This document shows, piece after piece, positions 46,705-59,261 of a stretch of DNA of 64,000 nucleotides (its first letter is position 1; every line of letters starts with the position of its first letter). Both the position numbers and the translations under genes were made by a program. This DNA comes from Polytrichum commune. Taxonomy: Eukaryota > Streptophyta > Polytrichopsida > Polytrichales > Polytrichaceae. The notes beneath the pieces were generated by a model. It ran no database searches, was not told the origin of the DNA, and saw only the letters and a program-made list of their open reading frames with translations. The DNA lies in contig OX485803.1 in NCBI GenBank assembly GCA_950295325.1, positions 4,960,001 through 5,024,000 on the forward strand, written 5' to 3'.

Positions 46705-47860
46705 CTACAGCTGATATCATGAAAAATTAAGTGTTGATGATCACAACACCAGTGGACCAGATTGGGCTACAGTTGATAGATCCACCTAAGCTTAGAGCCA
46801 GAGGAGTTTAAAGCTCGTACCGGTTTCTACACAGTTTTAAAGATTGATTAGCAACTCAATTCACAAAATTAGAGTAGCACTTCAAACTACAGTAGAATTC
46901 TTGAGGGAATAAAAAATCCTTGTGCTCTGCATGGCGTGACGAGTTTTAGTGTAAGGATCACCCTATCACATGTGTGCACTTTCAATCTCTTTAGAGGAGA
47001 TGCTCTTCAATCCAGGAATTTTGACCCTCCAAATGTGTGGATGTTCCTACATGAAATTCACAGTTTAAAAGCTCGGCAATCTTGAGAATTTGTTTACAAT
47101 CCTAACCGTGTGTAGCCTGACTGTGCAGCTCCCATAAACTAAAAAACCGATCACGTCCGACGGCCGTTAAAAAGAGTCCAACTACCCTCCTATAAACCCC
47201 AGGATGTGAAAACACTACCAGCATATGAGTCCTTTGGTAGAAAATTCTACCAATTTGGTAGATTTCCAGATTTTCCATTGACAGATGACAAGTTTCCAAT
47301 GGTGAAGGACAATTGCCCAGGACTCGTATGGTTGTAGTGAAAGCTTCCGACGACTGGTCTCCGGTACTGGGGCTCTTGCAACAGCTACCGAATACTTTGA
47401 ATGTATTGAAGAGTGAAGGTTTTAAATAACCTGAGGTATGGACAAGGTTGCAAGTCTGACTGTAATTATTATGTTGTTGCTCTAAATCAGCTCACCCCAT
47501 TGGAACATGGAAATCTGCAATTTTCACCTACATTCGACATTTACTACCCAAGGATTTGAAGCTTTTTACTGACAAATCTGTGTGAAAATGGCTAATCTTC
47601 TTTGGTCCTCAATAACTTCCATGTCCAAGCGAAGGCAAGCGTTCACTTTCAGTAAGCTTGAAGTTGAAGCACTCAATTGTCATAAAGAGAAGCTCATGTT
47701 GCAAAACCTCAATTCACATGGGGAGCACCGACTTTGGCAACGTTAACTAACTTTCTTTTATATCATAAGGGTGTTGAATGTTGAGTCCACGTAGGAATCT
47801 ATATATTGGTTGTAGTTGCAATTGGGGTTCTGAAGACAGCTGCTCAGCTTATAATTATAG
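46705..47860. other. No gene recognised downstream of GT47
   Basis: Only small ORFs are present, and no repeats were identified. Confidence 0.5.
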
Positions 47861-47872
47861 TGAGCATGGATT

Positions 47873-48026
47873 CAGTGTCCGGGGAGATGTTGAGCATAAT
47901 CGGTCGAAATCCTAGTGTTTCCAAGTCCACCCGGTTACATGTTGTGATCTTTCATTTTTTCTTGATTAAATCAAGGTGGATTCCATAGTTCATATGCAAC
48001 TAGAGGTCGCTTCTCGCCGTTCATTG
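47873..48026 (+). mobile_element. hAT-type MITE, internally deleted
   Basis: This 154-bp copy starts CAGTGTCCGGGGAGATG and ends CGCCGTTCATTG. It is flanked by CATGGATT and AATGGATT (7 of 8 matching). It lacks the AACCGGTT-bearing half. It is in the same orientation as the intronic copy. Confidence 0.85.
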
Positions 48027-49004
48027 AATGGATTGCCTCTACCCACTCATGCAGCCCTAGCATTTGTACACTCCATCATTAGTAGCAATCTTTATTAGTA
48101 GTGCATTCAATGCAACTGGAATGCCTGCCTCTGTCAACAGCTATATATCAACAGCTCAATGACATGGCTTTTGGTCTTTTTATTATCATTATCTGATCAT
48201 GCATTGATCTCTTGTCCACCTTCCCAACTTTTGTTGGCTATGTCCCATATCATGGGATACACACATTGTGGAGACTGCCTTTGAGTGGTAACAGATGCCG
48301 GGTAATGTATGTCAAAATTTAATGAGTAAGGTTTGATGAAGTTCAGTGGAAGTTCAGTGAAATTTCCAATTTAAGATGAACATCGATTATTCCAAACATT
48401 CAAAATGTCATATTTAGGACAGAGCCTCTCGTGGCAAAGCCACATTCCCTTGTTTAGTGTGCTTTTCACAAGTTTCATCCTCCATTGAGTACATCGGAGT
48501 GTTCCACCTCAACATTACTAGTTTGAATTCCCATTGTGGAGTTTTTCCAAAAAAGTAGGCAAACTGATGAAAGAGATACTAGAAGAAACGGACTCTTGAC
48601 CGAAGTGGGTTTTGATATGAAGGATATTGCACCATAAGACAAAGTGGACCTAATTCGGTTACTCATCTTAGATGGACACCTTTTGTAAGTGGTATGCGTT
48701 TAGGTGCAGATTTATGACCGGACACTAGAATCACATATGTTTAGAAGAGATTAGACTACATGCCATGCCAATTAATAATTGAATCAGTATGTGACCAAAG
48801 CATATCTTTTCTCATACTGTTCCCATCTTGCCCACAACGTAACCAATCCAAGCAAACTTGCAGCTACTCTTGCTCGGAAGCGTTTTCCTTCTCCTTGACA
48901 ATGTCGTTGGGCCGTTCATGGCATTGGGAACGGTCTTTGGCGGACGGTGAGGGCCGTTGGGGTATATTGTCACTGTAGAGTCTCCTCTCGTGTTGGATTG
49001 GTAT

Positions 49005-49350
49005 TGTCTTTTTTCTTTAATACCATTTGGGTATCAATAATGAGGATTTCACAGTTTTTGATACCAGTATGGTATGGGTATTTGATAGTTTTTTTTTTTT
49101 TTTTTTTTTTTTTTTCCCGATATCATTTGGGTCTATACACATTGCAAGAACTTTGACGCCTGGGTGAAATCACCCTAGTATCAATATGGTTTAGAATGGT
49201 ATTGACCCAAACAATAACTCAGGTATGAAAAAATTCTCTCACCTTGACAAACCCACCAAATATCAATATTGGATTGGTATTACAATTTTGATACACGGGG
49301 AGAGGTTCTTTGATACCCTAATTGATGTTGACTATTCATACCATGCATTC
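49005..49350. repeat. Dispersed repeat rich in GGTATC/GATACC, copy 1
   Basis: It matches 59770-60225 in the same orientation (shared TAGTATCAATATGGTTTAGA and AGGTTCTTTGATACC-type blocks). The palindrome-like motif GGTATC/GATACC recurs about every 30-40 bp. A run of 27 T lies at 49089-49115. Confidence 0.7.
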
Positions 49351-49470
49351 ACCAGTATATTGGTCCAACATCGATCTCCACCCTCCACACTCCTAGTGGA
49401 CTAGGGCCTAGGCAACGGCCCGGTAACCGTTGGGTATACTAGAGGAGACGTTGTAAGGTACAAAGAACTA

Positions 49471-49693
49471 CACCATTTATGGTATTTGATGTCACTTACT
49501 ATTTGGAATTATGAAGTGTTGTAATTATTTACTGTACATCTCATTTTCCACAAACAAAGGTCAAATTGGTTGTTTGGACATTATAAAAGAATATTATCTT
49601 CACTTGATCAAAAATCACATAAACCATAAAAAAAAAAGTTGTCGCATTGCGCAACTCCGAATAGTAGGTGACACTAAATACCCTAAAATGGTG
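49471..49693. mobile_element. TA-flanked MITE, family A, short subfamily copy
   Basis: A 223-bp element has ends CACCATTTATGGTATTTGA and GACACTAAATACCC...TGGTG, flanked by TA on both sides. Its interior resembles 62732-62957. Confidence 0.8.
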
Positions 49694-50037
49694 TAGTACG
49701 TCCATTTTGTCGTGAAATTGACTGGCGAATATCTAAGGCAGATTACTAGAGTGGATCCAATGACATGCTTTTAAGGCATGCCCTAGTAAAGACCTTGTCT
49801 CCAAGATACTCCTAGTCCAGCATGTTAGTTCCGGTCTAAACTAGCAATCTCAAAAGTACAAGTAAATTAATCCATCCATTCATCCATCCACCACCTAGTA
49901 TATGTCAAGCATTGCCTTACTCTTTGGTAAAAATCCCAATCTTGCTTAATAAGTTGGCCAAGAGAAGAGGAGATGATGTAGAGGCCCAATTGAAAGGAGA
50001 AAGAACATGATTTAATTTTCATGGGTATGACATATAA

Positions 50038-50338
50038 GGCCCACTTTACACTAGGAATCGAGGCCAAGGGCCGAGGGAAATTTAGCAATCCTATTGGTTG
50101 AGAGTTTAAGGCCAACCCGAAGAGCTTTAGACTAGGAGTCAAGGCCAACACTTAATTAAAAATTTTAATCTATAAAATGTTGGCCTTGAGATGACCCCCA
50201 AGGCACAAAAGGAACCCTCATGGATTGGGGGCCAACGAGTACACAAACTTGAGGCTGGCTCGAGCTTCAAAAGAACTCAAATATTGGTTAAGTTGGCCCC
50301 AAGATTTCACTACCTTGACTCCTAATCTAAAGCGGCCC
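50038..50338. mobile_element. PIF/Harbinger-type MITE, copy 3
   Basis: A 301-bp element begins GGCCCACTTTACACTAGG and ends CCTAATCTAAAGCGGCCC, flanked by TAA at 50035-50037 and 50339-50341. Confidence 0.85.
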
Positions 50339-50341
50339 TAA

Positions 50342-51676
50342 GATGGGATGTAGGAACACAAAGAGGTATCCTGAGTGGTGGTTTTTAGGGTTGGCAAATT
50401 GGGCAAGACGACCCCTAGACGGCAAAATCTATCAAAAATAAGAACTTTACCAACGGATCAACTTGAAAATTCAAGGTGACTGGACTAGTTGGCATGAAAC
50501 TCTAGGTTGACCAATGGTCTTGAAAATCCAGGTTCATCATACTAGTCAACTCGTCAGCTTGAATTTTCAAGTTTACCAGACTAGTCTAGTGGTCGGGCGG
50601 ACTTGTCAAAGAATATGTAATTTTTTTTAAATCTCATTTAAAAAAAATCTAGAAACCAATTGGGATAATGACTAGTCAAGGTGACATGATGTAATTTGGT
50701 TCACAAGTCAAGCCGGTCAATCTAAACATTCACATCAACTTGACAGTTGACCAGTCGATCAACCTTTTTTTTTTTTTTTTTCGGTTTGGTTGACTGATTA
50801 GTCAACCGGAGTTGTCGGCCAATCAACATACATGGATCATTCTGATTGGTCCATTTTTATAATTTTGGAGCATTTTTTTAAACCCCTCACATCTAGACAG
50901 GCACAAGGGTCCCATTCTGTTGCTAGGTAGGACGAAGACAACCTTGGTGGTTTCTTGCCTATCTTCAAGATCTCCTACCTTTTAATACATATATGGAGTC
51001 TCTTGTAAAATATTATCTTGGACCTATGTCATCCATGCCCATTGCACCTATGTATGCAACCATATGTCCATCATGTGCATGTGTATTATTATCATGGGCC
51101 AACCCAACTCCTAAGTCCATGCAACCATATGTCCATCATGACCCTTTTCACATGTGCATATTGAATCAATGTCACATGCCAACCCAACAACATAAGCCCA
51201 TGAAACCAAATGCCCATGTGTCCATATGCCCTCCCCCCCCCATCCCATGCACATGTACACCCATCATAAACACGTATGCACATGTCCATGCTCATAGGTT
51301 CTTCATGACCAGCCATGGTGTCACCTCCACCACGTGTCCCCACCTTTCCACCTCTTGTTCCTTCTTTCTTCATCCTATGTTTATTTTGGGGTAGAATCTT
51401 TGACATGTGACCATTTTATTTTATATTTCAATTTCTTCGTCAGTTTTTTAGCATGGACGGTGGGGAACGATGGAGTGACAACCTCACCACCGCCACAAGC
51501 TCCGTTAGAGATGTGCTCTTGTAGAGGAGCCATGGTATGGTTGCCATTCCCGAGGTGCTCTCGTGGATTATTTTGCACAAGTCAAACCATGACATCTCAA
51601 AAGCTCGATTGAGCTTCGTCTTGTATACAATTACAACATTAAATTTTGTCATCAGATCATAAGGTAACTTATGGCA
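50342..51676. other. No gene recognised; low-complexity ATGTCCATCATG stretch
   Basis: Between about 51000 and 51300 the phrase CAACCATATGTCCATCATG and related CCATATG/ACATGTG pieces recur. T-runs lie near 50766. No coding signature was seen. Confidence 0.5.
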
Positions 51677-51684
51677 GTCCACGG

Positions 51685-52314
51685 CAGTGCCTGGGAAGTG
51701 TTTGGGCATATATAGTCGGTCAAGATCCATGTGATTCTAAATCCAGCCGGTTACATGTTGCCATCTTCCGGTGTTGCTTTATTCATTCTAGGTATATTCT
51801 TCTATAGATTCCTCTAAAGTGATTGGTAATTCTCCTGAAGCATTGCCTGGGAAGTGTTTGGGCATACATAGTTGGTCAAGATCCATGTGATTCTAAATCC
51901 AGCCGGTTACATGTTGCCATCTTCCGGTGTTGCTTTATTCATTCTAGGTATATTCTTCTATAGATTCCTCTAAAGTGATTGGTAATTCTCCTGAAGCATT
52001 GCCTGGGAAGTGTTTGGGCATATATAGTTGGTCAAGATCCATGTGATTCTAAATCCAGCCGGTTACATGTTGCCATCTTCCGGTGTTGCTTTCATTCATT
52101 TGAGGTATATTCTTCTACAGATTCCTCTAAAGTGCTCGGTAATTCTCCTGAAGTCTCTAACTTCAACCGGTTATTTCTCAAATTCAACCGGTTCATCTTC
52201 AACTAACCACCGGTTCTTCGCGGACATAGTCCTGAAGTCTCCAACTTCAACTGCTTGTTTCTCAAACTCAACCGGTTCATTCTGCAACTAACCGCCGGTT
52301 CTCCCCGAGCCCTG
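51685..52314 (+). mobile_element. hAT-type MITE expanded by internal tandem repeats
   Basis: A 630-bp copy starts CAGTGCCTGGGAAG and ends TTCTCCCCGAGCCCTG. It is flanked by perfect 8-bp repeats GTCCACGG (51677-51684, 52315-52322). A 156-bp unit repeats three times, starting at 51689, 51845 and 52001, with almost no differences. A second, ~80-bp duplication of the AACCGGTT end follows at about 52147-52310. Confidence 0.95.
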
Positions 52315-52468
52315 GTCCACGGATACTTTGCTAGAGAGTGGACAAGGAAGAAGGACCTTCTAACCAATATAGAGTTTTGCAATATCAAACCAATCTATTG
52401 AATGTGAGACATGTTTCGTCAATTTAATGCATCATCATCCCTGTCCAATGTCCATCAATGACGCCTGG

Positions 52469-52719
52469 CACAATCTCCGGGGAGGATTTTCGGGCATACT
52501 CGGTCAAGATCCTAGTGTTGTTTCCAAGTCCGACCGGTTACATGTTCACACCTTTCGGTTTCTCTTACCAATTTGAAGTATAATATTTTATAGATTCCTT
52601 CTAAAATGATGAAATAGATAATCTTCCTGAAGTCTTGATGAACTTCAACCCGGTTTCTTTCTCTGATCAAACTCCACCGGTTCATCTGTAACTAGCAGCC
52701 GGAGTCTCCCTGTTCATTA
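52469..52719 (+). mobile_element. hAT-type MITE, degenerate copy
   Basis: Family blocks occur in order: CTCCGGGGAGGATTTTCGGG, CCAAGTCCGACCGGTTACAT, CACCGGTTCATCTGTAACTA, CTCCCTGTTCATT. Ends are eroded, and no target duplication could be assigned. It lies 150 bp from the previous copy. Confidence 0.75.
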
Positions 52720-53056
52720 AGTGGCCCAGCAGTCTTCACACTGCATTGTGGAGCTCGCACACAGTGGCATGCATTCCCATCATCAATATTCAAGCAGCAA
52801 TTCTTGAACAGTGTCAGAACGTTTCAAGTCTTTAAATCATTGACTCGAGTCTTTGAAGAAATACGATCACTTCATTCACTTCCTCTCTAGTAATTTTATT
52901 CACAATCCACGTAGCCATTGGATTCATACCTGCATAATCAACAACAGCATGATTGGATCCATGAAATTTATGTAGAGCAGCTATATATATATATATAGAT
53001 GATGTTTATAATGGGCCAAATACCTTGATTCAATCAAATTAGGCCTTCGCTTCTTA

Positions 53057-53381
53057 CACTCTAAACTCCATAACATCACGCTGGTGGCAACTAATTTAAG
53101 TGCACGTGATGTGTAACGTTAACATGGATAAAAGGAAATTAATGTAACATGCGACACTATGGAATAACACAATGTCAACATTGCAATAATGACAACACTT
53201 ACAATGTTGACAACATGATGCGTACAAGCATGTGGTTTGAATTCTTTGAAAGATTATTTTAATTATCAAAATCCGTGATACCAAAGAGTGAGATTTAAAC
53301 TAAGAACGTCCACTTCCTAGGGTTTCGGGATATAAGAGAAGGAGCGACATTAAGGAGGTTGATGTTATGGATTTTAAAGTG
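53057..53381. mobile_element. Pogo-like TA-flanked MITE, family B, copy 2
   Basis: A 325-bp element starts CACTCTAAACTCCATAAC and ends GTTATGGATTTTAAAGTG, flanked by TA. CACTCNAACCTCCNTAAT-type ends with a TA duplication resemble pogo/Tigger termini. Confidence 0.8.
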
Positions 53382-53384
53382 TAC

Positions 53385-55395
53385 TTGATGATGGGATTGA
53401 GACAAGTTTCCGTAACTTCAAAGATCTTAAGTTTAGCTGTTGGTCTTTTTACCTCATGATCACCGACCAAGTCCTTTGAGTTGAAGTCTATCAGTATTCC
53501 CCTAGCTTCTTAGTCTAAGGTGCCCACGACCATTGAATTTTAAAATCTCTCACTCGTGGAAAAGGATTGAGACCAAATCACTTGAGCTTGAGGACCTAAG
53601 CGACCATGAGGGTTTGAATGATTGAAAAACCTACATGGAGTTGTATAAGACATGAAACGGATGATGTTTCATGGTTTATTGGATTTTGCGACAAGCCCGT
53701 GACATCAAATAATTGTTGTTGTTTAACATAAAACCAAGAGACCATGGCACAATTCTAAGTTCTCACAACTCTTGATTTATTATAAATTATTGGGTACAAG
53801 GGGTCCACATGAATGAAATGGTAATGAAATAGCATTTGGTTGAGAGTCCATTGGCGTACATGTCTTGACACTACACTTGAAAGAATGTGACCACATAAAA
53901 TTCAATATTCAAATTGTCATGGTACAACCATTGGATGAGTTTCAATGGTCCTCAGAACTTCATGATTGTGACCATGAGTTGCCCATAGTGTGAAGTGACC
54001 TTGAATACACTACTGTAGAGGGCGCTTTATTTTATCTTTTCTAGTGCTGGAATGTAGATTCAAAAGGTCTCAACCAATGCACAATTGACATGTGACAAAA
54101 ATTGAGGGAAAAATGATTAATCACTATCAAAGTAGAGAGAGCTCTATGGTAATCAATTGGACTCCTTCAAAATTGAGATGAGGCTAGCTATCTATAGCAC
54201 CCCATAGGAGGGGCCATTCATGATTGGGGTGCCAAGAATGAGTGTCTAATGGAAAACGGACTAAAGTAGATAACTTTACATAGGTGGTGTGCTTAAATTT
54301 GTATTGTGGAGCATATTTTGGATCACACCTACATTTAATATTCCATAATCAATACAATGACAAAGTTAAATCACAAGGATTAGGGTTATCTAAGATATCA
54401 TTTTGATTCCTTAATTTTTATCTATGGTTGGTGTCAAAATTGTTGACCTTAGGATTCAGGAATGAAAAGGACAACAAAAATTAATTGAAATGATCCCAAT
54501 TTTCTTCCTCACACTTATCAATTAATTGTGTACCAATAGAACTAAAGATGTATCGCATACAGATTGTATAGCTTTACATATGACACCAAACATGGGCAAC
54601 ATTACACAATAACATGGCTACATGAAAAAAGAATGTTTAGAAATAGAATTGGACATAATAAAATATATGTAAGGACATATGACACTTACACCAAGATACT
54701 AGGATGGAAAACAAGAAATAATTCACCTCTAATGTACACTTCAATAATAAAATTGCTATTGATGTGGCCCAAACAAGTCCTATGAACTCTCTACAAGTCC
54801 TCTAACCTATCTACTCATTTCATAAAGGAGTTATATGTTATTGGTTATTATTTAATAATATATAATATCTTTCTTGACAAGTCTTATGACCTATCTACTT
54901 ATTTAATTAACATGTATTGATTAAATCATAGTAAATCATAATAAAACGTCGAGATTCAATGTGACATAGTCCTTGGTTCCTTTGTCCCAAAAGTAGTACT
55001 GCAATCATGAATGGACATAGGATCATTGTCTTTCAAACCTTGTCTAGACTTTGGAGGTGCTAATGCCATTTCAAGAAGCATTATTTTAAAAGTTGCTTTC
55101 ACATGTAGGAGCAAGCACAATCAAGTATACAATTTTTTTTAAAAAGCTCCAGCATACTAAAACCATAATTTTTTTGACGAAACACCTACAAGTAGTATCA
55201 AAGTGTTTTTTAAATTGGATTTATTTTATGATGCCCTTTTTTTTTTTGTTATGTACCCAAATACAGAATATCAAGTTGAGATCTTCACAAACTTATCATT
55301 GAAAGTGTTGCTCAAAAGGTAATAACCAAATTTGGTTTTACACATAGATTTTGTGACCTTAAATATTTTGAAGTCATAGGAAGCTAATAAAACAT
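53385..55395. other. Intergenic DNA, no gene recognised
   Basis: Small ORFs only. One CATAGTGTGAAGTGACC block near 53985 resembles the Harbinger-like end at 55760. Confidence 0.5.
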
Positions 55396-55399
55396 AGGA

Positions 55400-55776
55400 A
55401 TTGGAACCTTTGGCTAGGCATAGTGTGAAGCCTCCAAAGGCCAAGCCCAAAGTCCAAACCCAAAGGAGCATCCCACTTTAATGCTTGCCCAAAACAACCC
55501 CTTCAATCTAACAAACATGATTTTTATCAATGTTTGATTTTTTTATAAACAAAAATCGAAAGCCTCTTGACCATAGTTTGGGTTTCCATTCCCGTCCAAC
55601 CCAAACTTCCTTCAAAACTCCGTCGCCTTGGTCAAAAAATAAGCACTTTAAATTGCGACAGCCTTTGGACTTGGCCTCTAGTGTGAAGAGTCAAGAGGCC
55701 GAACTCTTGGTTTCTTGCAACCTTAATGGTGGAGATTGACGGCCTCTCGACCTTCGGCCATAGTGTGAAGCGGCCC
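55400..55776. mobile_element. Degenerate PIF/Harbinger-like MITE
   Basis: The right end GGCCATAGTGTGAAGCGGCCC is followed by TAA (55777-55779), matching the other Harbinger ends. The left end is not clear; a similar GGCATAGTGTGAAGCC block near 55416 lies in direct, not inverted, orientation. Confidence 0.4.
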
Positions 55777-55969
55777 TAAGTAGCCCAAGATGGTGGAATT
55801 GGAGAAAGGCATAAGGAAGGCGCCAATGGTGGCAGAAGCCCACACATTAAGATTTCTGTCACAGAAATGTACCAAGTGTCGGGCAGTGTGGAGCATGCTG
55901 CTGTCTGAAATGTACATTCCTCCCTTTGAATCTTTCTTCCCTCATCTCTGAATGGAAAGAACGAACTGA

Positions 55970-56416
55970 CCACTTCATAGTTACAGATGAACCGGTTGAG
56001 TTTGAGAAATAAGGTCAATAGTTCAGGAAAATCACCGTTCATTTGAGAGGAATCTATCTATGGAATCTACAGCGAATTAATGAAGGAAGAAAAACCAAAA
56101 GATCACAACATATAACCCAATGATCGGGGAGAATCGGCAGTTAGTTACAAATGAACCGGTTGAGTTTGAGAAATAACCGGTTGAAGCTCAAGACTTCATG
56201 AAAATTACCGATCGTTTTAGAGGAATCTATACAAGAATATACCCCAATTTGATAAAGGAAAACCGGAGGATGTCAACATGTAAGCGGTTGGACTTGCAAA
56301 CCCTAGGATGTCAACCGATTATGCCCAAAAATCTCCCCGATCACTGATATAACCGGTTGGACTTGGAAACGCTAGGATCTCGACCGATTATGGGCAAAAA
56401 AACATCCTGGGCATTG
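55970..56416 (-). mobile_element. Older hAT-type MITE hosting a younger copy of itself
   Basis: Blocks from 55973 (AGTTACAGATGAACCGGTTG) to 56117, and from 56355 (GGTTGGACTTGGAAACGCTA) to about 56416, form one diverged family copy. It is split by the copy at 56118-56346. Strand follows the intronic copy taken as plus. Confidence 0.8.
56118..56346 (-). mobile_element. hAT-type MITE nested in its own family
   Basis: A 229-bp copy has ends CAATGATCGGGGAGA and TCTCCCCGATCACTG. It is flanked by perfect 8-bp repeats ATATAACC (56110-56117, 56347-56354). AACCGGTT palindromes lie at 56154-56161 and 56175-56182. It is in the opposite orientation to the intronic copy. Confidence 0.95.
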
Positions 56417-56419
56417 AAG

Positions 56420-58095
56420 TAAATAGCATGACATGCTGGTGTGATGTCATACACCTTCACAAATGTAGTGTACTTGTCAATTGATTTGAGGTATTGAGTC
56501 GGGATTGGATCGGGCAATGTCTCTGCATGTGATTCACAATTGGCGGTTAGGGCTCATGACCCCCAGTGAGGAGGTTGTGGGTTCTATTCCCCATGCCGGC
56601 GTGGTGCTCACCACCTTAGTCCACCCAACTATGGTGGGGGGTCCTTGGACCTTGTTGTATGGGCACCTCAAAGCCCTTTGGGGGGATACCATGTCCGGTA
56701 TCTTCAAGGCACTAGTGGCTAGCTAGGAACTTGTATAGTGTGTCACTATAGTGTCCATCCTCGAAAGGGGAGAGTAGTATTTGTCCCAATGTCCCCTTGT
56801 CCAGTGGGCATCAGGTCATTGGCATTACGAATGGACACTTTATTCACACCAGCCCCTTGCTTGAAAGGGGTTGGAGTTTCTATCTATCTGGCAGTAACGA
56901 GTCCCAAAGATTGTCGATTCAAATTTCAGATTGGAGTTGAGATGCAATTTAGTTCTTAGAGGTCATAATGAAGTTTTTTTAAAATTATTATTATTATTTT
57001 CAAGTAATCGCATAAGCCTTTCATATTATGTTAAGTATTGAACTTAGAATGGTGCCTATGTTTTGAGCACTTGTGTGCATCGTTTGATCCTGACTCCCAT
57101 TGAAGAGAAATAGCCTGATTCGGGGGGAATTTTCACTTCAGTGGCAATAACTAAGATATTCATCAGAGCTTCAAAAATGATTGGGAGAAATGACTACGGC
57201 CTCAATCATAGCATTATTGAATCCCTTGGGCTGCTTCTCCATTTTTAAATGGGGATTCAACGTTATTTTGAGTTATGTGAAGCAACTCATATTCAACACT
57301 GGATGTAAGTTCTCAACTTCTTCATGATCCCATGACATTTCAAGTGACACTCACACACGTACTTTAACCCCAAAGCCAAGAAGGATCTTTCTAACCACCT
57401 CTACCCAAACATAAATTTCTACACGTTTACATTATAATCGTCAAAATCGGGACATGCAGAAGGTTTTACATTAGAAGAATCCTTGTCCATTCCAACCATG
57501 GTATCAATGATTCATTGTCCTAAACAACTTATTAAACGACTACCATGCCTACCTAGTTCACATATCGTGACGTGTCCAACATGGTTGTCATATTTAAGTC
57601 ATTTAAATGATTCAATGATGAACTCTGTTGAAGACCTTACAACATACTCATTTTCTATCTACCGTATATCATCCACTCCATCCACTCGTGTACGACGTGG
57701 ATAGAGGATCATGACCTGGTTGTTCATTAGTCATTCTTTTGTTGTCATTTCACAACTATGTCTACACTATAACTTTGTATTTGCATTCATTTCTAACATG
57801 GCATTTATGCCTATTGAATGATGTGGAAAATAGGGAAATTATATATTCACATCATTCTCAATAATAATGATGTGTCATAATAATGAGTGGTTTGACAACC
57901 TCAACGACTTTTCAAGGTTTAATAAGTTGAGGTGGCATAGACCCCCTACACCCACACACTATACTAGTTGTTTCCATCTCATTTTCATGTTATTCTTGTA
58001 TATGTGACATCAAATTTTGTACACACTATGACAAGTCAATATTAACATGCTACCTTATTGCATAATACTTTTATTTTGTGGTTAAAGCCCTTGCT
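56420..58095. other. No gene recognised
   Basis: GC-richer stretch 56500-56720 has a tRNA-like GTGGGTTCTATTCCCC box (see findings). The rest contains only short ORFs. Confidence 0.45.
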
Positions 58096-58100
58096 ACTAT

Positions 58101-58593
58101 GCTAATGACCTCCAAATGACACGAAACTTCTTGAGCATACTACTAGTAATAATGTGAACGTGCTATAAGAAAATCACATTTAGAATCCCTAATTAAGTGG
58201 GCTAATCATCGATTATGGTTTCTAATTATAGTAACTAGGGTAGGTTTTGGGTATGGGGGTGGTGTGTATGTCACACAGTGTATGTTTAGAGTTTCATCCA
58301 AATCCAGATTGATTTGGGTGAGGTTTGAGCCTCCTTATCAAACAAACATCCGTTGCCCGGGAATAAACCTAGTTGAGTGTACAATAGTTTTATTGCGCAT
58401 TGTGGGCCTCTTTGCGCATGTTAATATGTTAATGACCTCCAAATGACATGGATCTTCTTGAGCATACTACAAGTAATAATGTGAAAGTGCCACAAGAAAA
58501 TCACAGTTAGACTCCCTAATTAAGTGGGCTTATCATCAATTAGGGTTTCTAATTACAGTAACTAAGGTAGGTTTTAAGTTTTGGGTTTGGTGT
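58101..58593. repeat. Direct repeat, two ~165-bp copies about 330 bp apart
   Basis: 58101-58265 and 58430-58593 share AATGACCTCCAAATGACA, CTTCTTGAGCATACTAC, CCCTAATTAAGTGGGCT and AGGTAGGTTTT-type blocks in the same order. Confidence 0.85.
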
Positions 58594-59261
58594 GAATGTG
58601 TGAGACTATAGTGGCACAAAGAAAAGTTAACTACATCTAGACGTGAAGATGTCTTGAGATAATGTATTGTGTAATTGCGTTTCCATTTATAAATGTCATT
58701 CCAACAAATGTCAAGATATGTCCTTTTGTTTTTTTAAAGTATATTCGTTCTCCCCTTCCATAGTGTACCCTAATATTTGAAAATTTGTAGCATTTGAACA
58801 TTTGTATGTTTTAATCAATCATACATACATGACTATTGTGTAGAACAACAATTACCTTATCACATCAACAGTGTGCATAAAAATTATATCTATATAACAA
58901 TTTGCAATCCCAAATGAAATTCAAATATAGTCATTAATGAGTGTTTGTACATTCTTATATACCTTGCCACGTAAGTAAGGTTAGCATTAGGAATAGTGTT
59001 GTCGTAATAAAGTCATAGTTTGGACATACTTGACTCATAGTGTAGTCATACATGGCTAGTGGAAATTGTAAGTCATTGTTGGGAATCACAAATCTAACAA
59101 CAATCACACGTGGCATACCATTTCCCTCCCAAATGGAATTTAAACATGGGTGTCCTCTTAACATGGATTTCCTCCCATATTACATTCAGATTAAGAAGAT
59201 CCCTTATATGAGAATTAGAATACAAAAACTGCAGGATGTAATACAAAATATAATAGCAACT

